DNA from: Desulfobulbus sp.
Lineage (GTDB): Bacteria; Desulfobacterota; Desulfobulbia; Desulfobulbales; Desulfobulbaceae
Reading direction: 5' to 3'
NCBI GenBank assembly: GCA_011051825.1
Contig: DRKH01000341.1
Span: 1-5,551 of the forward strand
Length of the DNA: 5,551 nt
Positions 1 to 4,726 of this stretch are shown piece by piece (the stretch's first letter is position 1; each line of letters opens with the position of its first letter). The notes under the pieces were generated by a model. It ran no database searches and had not been told where the DNA came from. It was given only the letters and a program-made list of their open reading frames with translations. A program made the translations under genes and the position numbers.

Positions 1-3000
1 AACCCGTCCAGAGTGATTTTTTCTTCAAGCAGATCGGTCATGGTAATGTCCCAGGGCTCAAAACCGGCCGCAAAAAAGGCCGAACTCATCTCTCTATCCG
101 AATTGGAGCCCTCGTCCCGGAGAATGGCGACCTTTGGTTTTTCCGTCTGCTTAAGCAGGGTCTGCGCAGTGGCTTCCGGGGTAAAGGACAGATGATACTT
201 CGGCCCGGTCCGGTCAAAGATATTTTTCTTTTCCTCATCGGCACAGGCGGGATTCATCTGCAACCGTTCCAGCTGGTGGCTGGTCTCTTCCCATTCCTGC
301 CTCAGCAGCAGCATATCTTCATCCACAACCAATGCACCATTGTACTGTATCCGGATCTGTTTATCCTCAGTGGATGTTCCGAGGAGGACACTGGGTACTT
401 CAGCCTTGGCCAGAATCGTATTGATTGCATCAAGGTCGGTATTCCTGCATTCGATGACCAGGCCCAGCTCTTCAGTAAACAGCGCAGCTATTGTCTCTAC
501 CTCACCCTCAAGGCCCAGGTCCAGGCCACAGTCACCGGCAAAGGCCATCTCCAGCACCGTGGTGATCAGGCCGCCGTCTGAGCGATCATGCCCGGCCAGG
601 ATAAGCTTTTGTTCGATCATTTCCTGGACCGCTGCAAAACCCCGGCGGACAAGGCCGGGATCATCCATGTCCGGGCATGCATTGCCCAGCTGACCCAGCG
701 TCTGGGCCAGGGCGGTGCCGCCCAGCCGTGCCTTGCCCGGGGCAAGGTCAATCAGCAGCAGGCTCGAACCCGCCTCTTTAATATCCGGGGTCACGACTTT
801 TGTGATATCACTGACGGCGGCATAGGCCGAGATGACCAGCTCCCGGGGCGATTTTACGGTTTCATCGCCCACCATGGTGGCCATGGACAGGGAATCCTTA
901 CCGCCGTCTACGGCCATGCCGGTGGCGATCATGGCCTCGGCCATGGCCCGGGCCGCATCGTTTAGGGCCGCGCCTTCGCCGGACAGTTTGGGGGCCCACA
1001 TCCAGTTGGCCGAACATTTGACCTGAAGGGGATCGTCGATCCCGGCCCACACCAGATTGGTCCAGGCCTCACCCACGGCCATCCGGGCTCCGGCCGCGGG
1101 ATCAACCAGCATCTTGATCGGCTGCTCACCGATGGCGGTTGCCCCGCCGGTGAGGCCGAAATGGGACTGGGCGACCACGGCCACATCGGCCACCGTCAAC
1201 TGGAGGGGGCCACAGCACTGCTGGCGGGCAATAAGCCCGGTCACCGCCCGGTCCACCTTGTTGGTCAGAAAGCGTTTGGAGCCCACCGACACCAGGCGCA
1301 ATACGTTTTTCAAGGCCGCGTGCACGGTCAGCTCTTCAGGCAGGGCCAGTGGTGCGAGCTTGGGATCAATCCGGGTATCTTCAAAGGTCTTCTGGGGAAT
1401 GTCGCCCAGGACTTCATTGAGTTCCAGGTCAACCGGGGTGGAATCGTCCTGCTCGTCATGGACGATGAAGCGAAGATCACCGGTGACCTCGCCCAGGATC
1501 TCACAGGCCACCTTTTCCCGCGCACAGATGGCCTGAAACTGTTCGATATTCTCGGGGCTGATCAGAAAGCCGTTGCGCTCCTGGTACTCGGCCACATAGA
1601 TTTCCAGCACCGACATGGTGGGGTCGCCGACCCGGATATTGCGAATTTCGATCCGGCCGCCGGAGTGTTCAACCAGTTCCTTGAGCACGTTGGCCGGTCC
1701 GCCTGCGCCCTGGTCATGGATCACATCGATCAGCGTCCGGTCGCCCATCTCGTTACAGGCCCGGATCACCCGGTTCATCTTCTGCTCCATTTCGGCATCG
1801 CCACGCTGAACCGCGTTGAAATCCAGTTCTTCGGCGTTCTCGCCCTGAAGCATGGAAGAGGCTGCACCGCCGCCGAATCCGACCCGGTAGGCCGGACCAC
1901 CGACCTGGACGATGATCATCCCTTTTTCTTCTTTGTCTTTCTCTGTGTGACGGTCATCGATCTGGCCGATGCCGCCGGTGAACATGATCGGCTTTAAAAA
2001 ACCCCAGCGTTCACCGTTGTCCAGCCGCAGGTCAAAGGAGCGGGTAAAGCCCTGGATCAACGGTTCGCCGAACTTGTTGCCGTAGTCGGAGGCGCCGTTA
2101 CTGGCCTCGATCTCAATGGTCAGGGCACCGGCCAGGTTGGAGGGACATGGATAGCTGTTTTCCCAGGACAGCTCATAGCCGGGAATATGGAGATTGGCCA
2201 CGCAGTAGCCTGCGGTTCCGGCCATGACAAAGCCGCCCTTGCCGGTGCCCTGGACGTCGCGGATACGGCCGCCGGTCCCGGTTTCGGCCCCGGGGAAGGG
2301 AGCGACCCCGGTGGGAAAGTTGTGGGTCTCGGCGGTCAGAAGCACATGGTAGCGCACGTCTGCGGCCTGCAGGGGAGAGGGGGCGCCCGGCGTTTGCGGA
2401 TGGAGGGTGCTGAGGTCATGACCCTCGACCACACTGGAGTTGTCTTTGAAGGCGATGACGGAACCCTTGGGATGGGCGGACAGGGTCTCGGTGACGACAT
2501 CAAACAGGGTGCCCTGCTGTTCCTCGCCGTCGATGATCTGTCTGCCCCGGAAAAAGCCGTGCCGGGAATGCTCGGAGTTGGCGTTGTTGAGATCCATGAT
2601 CTCGACAATGGTGGGGTTGCGGTTGTGTTTTTTTACAAAGTAGTCGTAATAAAAGTTACGGTCCCACTCGTCCATGGAGATGCCGGGGATTTCCTGGAGG
2701 GCATCCGGCCCCTTGGTCATCATGTCGACCTCGTACACCGGTTCCGGCTCGATCCCGGTTTCAAAGGTGGTCAGGGGTTCGGTGTACGGGCACTCGGTCA
2801 TCCGGTCGTGGTGGGCGTCGATAAAGGCCTGCAGATCCTCACCGTCGGGAACCAGATAACGGCGGGAACGTTCCACCCGGGTTACGCAGTCAAGACCGAT
2901 GGCCCGGCAGATGGAGACCATATTCGAGGACCAGGCCGTGGCGAAGTTGAGCCGTGGTCCGACCTCGATCACCCGGCTGCCGGTAAGAACCGGTTCCGGA

Positions 3001-3143
3001 GCAACAGTTTCCAGCAGAAAACCGTCTGCCAGGAGCAGGCGAAGCTGTTCGATTTCCTGGTCGGTCAAGGATCGTGAAGATTCGATATTAAAACAATAGG
3101 CTCGATGTTCATCGATCCTGCGGTAGAGCTGGCTAACAACCAT
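1..3143 (-). CDS. purL: Phosphoribosylformylglycinamidine synthase, large single-chain type (3' end missing)
   Basis: This cytosolic enzyme makes FGAM from FGAR, ATP and glutamine in the fourth step of de novo purine synthesis. The frame is open from ATG at 3143 to the window edge: 1047 codons of an expected total near 1300. Visible motifs, with approximate residues, are NSEHSRHGFF (188), TAETHNFPTG and GTGGRIRD (270-290, ATP/FGAR site), GASDYGNKFGEP (350), GGAASS and AVQRGDAEMEQKMNRVIRAC (415-455), HDQGAGG (475), GEALTNL and NWMWAPKLSGEGAA (690-720), GGKDSLSMA (745), HDRSDGG (852) and the opening of the class I glutaminase domain, KVAILRDEGSNSDREM (about 1004). The catalytic Cys-His-Glu of that domain would lie beyond base 1. 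NSEHSRH, GASDYGNKFGEP and the stretch after it match, as I remember them, animal PFAS more closely than E. coli PurL. The start is supported by a Shine-Dalgarno site and an N-terminus of the expected kind. No frameshift was seen. Confidence 0.97.
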   Translation of the reverse strand, partial: MVVSQLYRRIDEHRAYCFNIESSRSLTDQEIEQLRLLLADGFLLETVAPEPVLTGSRVIEVGPRLNFATAWSSNMVSICRAIGLDCVTRVERSRRYLVPDGEDLQAFIDAHHDRMTECPYTEPLTTFETGIEPEPVYEVDMMTKGPDALQEIPGISMDEWDRNFYYDYFVKKHNRNPTIVEIMDLNNANSEHSRHGFFRGRQIIDGEEQQGTLFDVVTETLSAHPKGSVIAFKDNSSVVEGHDLSTLHPQTPGAPSPLQAADVRYHVLLTAETHNFPTGVAPFPGAETGTGGRIRDVQGTGKGGFVMAGTAGYCVANLHIPGYELSWENSYPCPSNLAGALTIEIEASNGASDYGNKFGEPLIQGFTRSFDLRLDNGERWGFLKPIMFTGGIGQIDDRHTEKDKEEKGMIIVQVGGPAYRVGFGGGAASSMLQGENAEELDFNAVQRGDAEMEQKMNRVIRACNEMGDRTLIDVIHDQGAGGPANVLKELVEHSGGRIEIRNIRVGDPTMSVLEIYVAEYQERNGFLISPENIEQFQAICAREKVACEILGEVTGDLRFIVHDEQDDSTPVDLELNEVLGDIPQKTFEDTRIDPKLAPLALPEELTVHAALKNVLRLVSVGSKRFLTNKVDRAVTGLIARQQCCGPLQLTVADVAVVAQSHFGLTGGATAIGEQPIKMLVDPAAGARMAVGEAWTNLVWAGIDDPLQVKCSANWMWAPKLSGEGAALNDAARAMAEAMIATGMAVDGGKDSLSMATMVGDETVKSPRELVISAYAAVSDITKVVTPDIKEAGSSLLLIDLAPGKARLGGTALAQTLGQLGNACPDMDDPGLVRRGFAAVQEMIEQKLILAGHDRSDGGLITTVLEMAFAGDCGLDLGLEGEVETIAALFTEELGLVIECRNTDLDAINTILAKAEVPSVLLGTSTEDKQIRIQYNGALVVDEDMLLLRQEWEETSHQLERLQMNPACADEEKKNIFDRTGPKYHLSFTPEATAQTLLKQTEKPKVAILRDEGSNSDREMSSAFFAAGFEPWDITMTDLLEEKITLDG

Positions 3144-3150
3144 GATGGTA

Positions 3151-3156
3151 TCCTTT
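3151..3156 (-). promoter_or_regulatory. Ribosome binding site of purL
   Basis: On the minus strand AAAGGA lies 7 bases before the ATG at 3143. It fixes this ATG as the purL start. No other in-frame ATG, GTG or TTG nearby is as well placed. Confidence 0.7.
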
Positions 3157-3214
3157 ACAAAGGGATTAGGGTTTAAGGGACAGGGGATCGTTGAACGTTG
3201 CCCGTCTGTATATA

Positions 3215-3374
3215 GGACTTGTTACGAAATAAACTTTACAATCTTGCTTGTCTTTTCACTCATACTCTTCGCTGCTAAAACAGTTGCATAACGCTGCTAT
3301 GCGTCTGTTTTGTCAAGTCGATTATGAGCGAAAATCCTGCACAATATTTGTAAATTTTATTTCTGCGCAAGTCC
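3215..3374. mobile_element. 160-bp imperfect palindrome, MITE-like element
   Basis: The two halves are imperfect inverted copies of each other along the whole length, centred near 3294. The ends are ggacttg (3215-3221) and caagtcc (3368-3374). Inward come gaaataaa with a matching ttttattt-type arm, tttaca/tgtaaa, ctcata/tatgag, aaaacag (3277-3283) with ctgtttt (3305-3311), and gcata (3286-3290) with tatgc (3298-3302) around a 7-base loop. By eye the arms agree at about two thirds of positions with a few single-base gaps. Both sides are flanked by ata (3212-3214 and 3375-3377), which could be a very short target duplication but could be chance. No ORF of note lies inside. It sits in the purL 5' region, so as RNA it could fold into a long hairpin in the leader. 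A minus-strand TTGACA (3316-3311) lies inside, but I see no convincing -10 box at the right distance. A MITE or two fused insertion-sequence ends is inference; the symmetry is seen. Confidence 0.6.
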
Positions 3375-3423
3375 ATAGTGCATAATCAGTGAAAACTTTA
3401 TCATCTTCATACCGATTTCGCAA

Positions 3424-3742
3424 TCAGATAGGGCCGTTGGTCAGGGAAGTAAAAAACGGGGCGTGGTTGGAGGTGAAAAGCGGCGGATCACGGTGGATCA
3501 TCGCTGTTCAGCGGCGAGAGCTTTGGGGCCTGGTAGTTGGCCGGATTGAGGTGAATACCATGGGGTTTGCCGACCTGTTCCAGACCCCGGACGGCCCGTC
3601 TGCTCCAGGTGTCTTTCGGGGCATCATGGCGCCTTGCCAAGAGAAAGGAGTTCCCTTCAATGTTGGCATCAACGATGGTACAGTGTTTTCCCGCTGTCTG
3701 TACGGCCCCGGCCAGGAGGGCAATGTCGGCCGGTGGTTCTCC
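3424..3742 (-). pseudogene. Internally deleted B12-binding/radical SAM gene remnant
   Basis: From 3742 down to the stop at 3488-3490 one frame encodes 84 residues starting GEPPADIALLAGAV, then HCTIVDANIEGNSFLL, DTWSRRAVRGLEQ and LNPANYQAPKLSPLNSDD. These match what I know of the N-terminal, cobalamin-binding-like domain of a family of radical SAM proteins in deltaproteobacteria. At about 3498-3503 the sequence jumps to the extreme C-terminus of the same kind of gene (IHRDPPLFTSNHAPFF, ending NGPI, stop 3424-3426), but in a different frame. The entire radical SAM core is missing, and there is no start codon in the N-terminal frame. The C-terminal part is identical at base level to the end of the radical SAM gene at 4727-5551, so this is most likely a collapsed duplicate of it. 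That gene's own N-terminus lies outside the window, so this cannot be confirmed here. Confidence 0.75.
3430..3498. repeat. 69-bp perfect direct repeat, copy 1
   Basis: Bases 3430-3498 are identical to 4742-4810 (offset 1312) by direct reading. Similarity stops abruptly on both sides. On the minus strand the repeat encodes the last 20-odd residues of a radical SAM protein (HRDPPLFTSNHAPFF and onward). This copy belongs to the dead gene next to purL. Confidence 0.97.
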
Positions 3743-3769
3743 TGATATCCAATTGATATCATGGGTGTT

Positions 3770-4051
3770 TTAAGCAACTACCAGCTTGCAGCCAAGAGCT
3801 TTGGTTACCTTGCTTATTGTCGCAAATTTAGGGCTACCTTTTTCACTCAATGATTTGTAAAGACTTGCTCTTGTAACACCTGCCTTTTTAGCTACTTCTG
3901 TCATTCCCATTGCTCTAGCCGCAGTATTTAATGCGTGGATAAAATCTGACTCATCACCAGTGGCTGCCACTTCTTGCAAAAAAGTACGAATTTCCTCTGG
4001 GTTTGTGAGATGTTCAGCGATGTCAAAAGTTCTTGTTTCAAATGTCATCAT
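3770..4051 (-). CDS. Antitoxin of a toxin-first type II TA module (HTH addiction-module antidote protein)
   Basis: A 93-residue protein that should bind and neutralise the toxin encoded just upstream and repress their shared promoter. The first half, with FDIAEHLTNPEEIRTFLQEVAATGD, resembles the N-terminus of the 'putative addiction module antidote protein' family (TIGR02684-like). Residues 50-68 form a helix-turn-helix: MTEVAKKAGVTRASLYKSL. It continues GSPKFATISKVTKALGCKL, as in that family and in HigA-type XRE regulators. I chose ATG 4051 (ATG 4048 is equally possible) because GGAGG lies 6 bases upstream and because family members begin close to this point. The open frame back to 4186 lies within the toxin gene. 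The start overlaps the toxin's 3' end by 14 bases, implying translational coupling. It is AT-richer than purL, consistent with transfer. Confidence 0.92.
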   Translation of the reverse strand: MMTFETRTFDIAEHLTNPEEIRTFLQEVAATGDESDFIHALNTAARAMGMTEVAKKAGVTRASLYKSLSEKGSPKFATISKVTKALGCKLVVA

Positions 4052-4352
4052 TTTCTTCCTCCATATCAGCCAGGAACTCATTGGCTTTAACGATATCTTC
4101 TTTTTGGCTATCTTTGTCACCACCGACAAGTAAAATAACAACACTATTGTTCTTGACTGTATAGTAAATTCGTAACCCTGCACCAAAGAAGAACCTCAGT
4201 TCGGACAGCCTGTTATTGAGTGGCTTAAAATCTCCAAAATTTCCATTTTCAACTCGGCTAAGACGAGCCAACACTTTTACTTTGACTGATTTGTCTTTTA
4301 ATTTACCAAACCACTTATCAAACTGTTTGGTGCTCTTCATAATGTATTTCAT
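4038..4352 (-). CDS. Toxin of a type II TA module (RelE/ParE superfamily, HigB-like)
   Basis: A 104-residue protein of the compact RelE fold, of the 'addiction module killer protein' type (TIGR02683-like) that pairs with the antidote encoded after it. Visible hallmarks are FDKWFGKLKDKSVKVKVLAR (about 11-30), NGNFGDFKPL (36-45), SELRFFFGAGLRIYYT (50-65) and VVILLVGGDKDSQKEDIVKA (71-90). Family toxins usually cleave mRNA in ribosomes; that activity is inferred here. The length is normal and the frame intact. The ATG at 4352 gives MKYIMKSTKQF; the ATG at 4340 would remove four residues. Neither has a Shine-Dalgarno site, and the promoter would start transcription at or next to 4352, so translation may be leaderless. 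Toxin before antitoxin is the HigBA order. Confidence 0.93.
   Translation of the reverse strand: MKYIMKSTKQFDKWFGKLKDKSVKVKVLARLSRVENGNFGDFKPLNNRLSELRFFFGAGLRIYYTVKNNSVVILLVGGDKDSQKEDIVKANEFLADMEEENDDI
4058..4062 (-). promoter_or_regulatory. Ribosome binding site of the antitoxin gene
   Basis: GGAGG on the minus strand lies inside the last codons of the toxin gene, 6 bases before ATG 4051 and 9 before ATG 4048. It decides the antitoxin start. It is much stronger than anything before the toxin, which would favour antitoxin synthesis. Confidence 0.8.
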
Positions 4353-4358
4353 GAAGAT

Positions 4359-4387
4359 ATTGTATCCAGCAGGATACAGATTGTCAA
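4359..4387 (-). promoter_or_regulatory. Sigma-70 promoter of the TA operon
   Basis: On the minus strand a perfect -35 box TTGACA (4387-4382) is followed by a 17-base spacer and the -10 box TACAAT (4364-4359), one base from consensus. Six bases further on is the A of the toxin ATG at 4352, so initiation is expected at or within a few bases of the start codon. The -35 box overlaps the last codons of the transposase remnant (4384-4567). Confidence 0.85.
4361..4378. promoter_or_regulatory. Palindromic operator of the TA operon
   Basis: A perfect 7-bp inverted repeat, TGTATCC-AGCA-GGATACA, covers most of the promoter spacer and part of the -10 box. It lies 8 bases upstream of the toxin start. This is where an autorepressing HTH antitoxin would be expected to bind as a dimer, and occupancy would block RNA polymerase. 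Binding is inferred; the symmetry and position are seen. Confidence 0.8.
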
Positions 4388-4567
4388 GAAGAACTGATGG
4401 GAAGAGTTATTCTTTGGTCACAATATTTTCTCTGTAAAAAAATGGCGACATCTCGTGGAATATTTTCTGTTCCACGTTTTAAAACCATAAGGATATCAAT
4501 TTCAATTTTGAATGTTTTGCACACTAATTCTCTGATTGCATAGCTCTATACGTAAAGGACGAGACAT
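4384..4567 (-). pseudogene. Collapsed REP-associated tyrosine transposase (RAYT / TnpA_REP) remnant
   Basis: ATG at 4567 opens with MSRPLRIE, the signature N-terminus of REP-associated Y1 transposases. The similarity then jumps, in another frame, to a piece resembling their C-terminus: AIRELVCKTFKIEIDIL, then KRGTENIPRDVAIFLQRKYC, ending at TGA 4386-4384. The middle of the protein, including the HUH and catalytic tyrosine region, is gone. The usual helical tail after RDVAIFL-RKYC is also missing: it is replaced by DQRITLPISSS at the border of the TA promoter. It is a dead relic. Assignment rests on the two motif blocks and on the REP-like hairpin just upstream. Confidence 0.7.
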
Positions 4568-4596
4568 GTTTTTTTATATCACACATCCACAATAAA

Positions 4597-4616
4597 GGTC
4601 AAAGGTAGACTTGACC
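4597..4616. repeat. REP-like inverted repeat upstream of the transposase remnant
   Basis: GGTCAA (4597-4602) and TTGACC (4611-4616) are perfect 6-bp arms around 8 bases. They lie 30 bases upstream of the remnant's ATG at 4567. RAYT genes are typically flanked by such short palindromes, often with GGTCAAGTCTACC-type sequence, which is read here on the minus strand. No second copy was found on the other side of the remnant. Confidence 0.55.
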
Positions 4617-4675
4617 CCTCCTCTTTCGACCCCTCTTTCTTGATGACTCCTCTTTCTTGACTCTTTCTCTTTGAC
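4616..4675. repeat. Degenerate pyrimidine-rich tandem repeat
   Basis: Four imperfect units follow one another, each a C/T run ending in GAC: about 4616-4630 (ending ctctttcgac), 4631-4647 (ccctctttcttgatgac), 4648-4661 (tcctctttcttgac) and 4662-4675 (tctttctctttgac). The plus strand is almost purely pyrimidine with a regular GAC. It may have grown by slippage from the edge of the REP-like hairpin, whose TTGACCCCTC resembles the unit border. No coding sense was found. Function unknown. Confidence 0.6.
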
Positions 4676-4726
4676 GGAACACTTTTTGCCTTCTTACAGC
4701 CGTTCTAGTCTTGTTTGCGCGCTGCG

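Noticed and set aside
1161..1997. 278-codon plus-strand open frame
   Set aside because: Lies antisense to purL, whose minus frame encodes unmistakable conserved motifs throughout. The plus product has no recognisable domain and is a GC-rich mirror frame.
2187..3077. 296-codon plus-strand open frame
   Set aside because: Antisense to the N-terminal half of purL; a shadow for the same reason.
3222..3316. purL promoter inside the palindrome
   Set aside because: A TTGACA is present on the minus strand (3316-3311), but the hexamers 16-19 bases on are poor -10 boxes. TATATA nearer purL has no fitting -35.
3389..3745. 118-codon plus-strand frame and 89-codon minus-strand frame at 3508-3777
   Set aside because: Both are out-of-frame readings of the radical SAM remnant. 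The third, start-less minus frame gives the family-like residues (GEPPADIALLAGAV, DANIEG).
4052..4186. Upstream extension of the antitoxin to an ATG at 4186
   Set aside because: The extra 45 residues would overlap the toxin gene and have no family similarity. A clear ribosome site precedes ATG 4051.
3751..4501. 10-bp inverted repeat aattgatatc (3751-3760) / gatatcaatt (4492-4501) around the TA module as insertion ends
   Set aside because: It is built from the short self-complementary words GATATC and AATT. It lies within coding relics on one side, and ten bases over this distance can match by chance.
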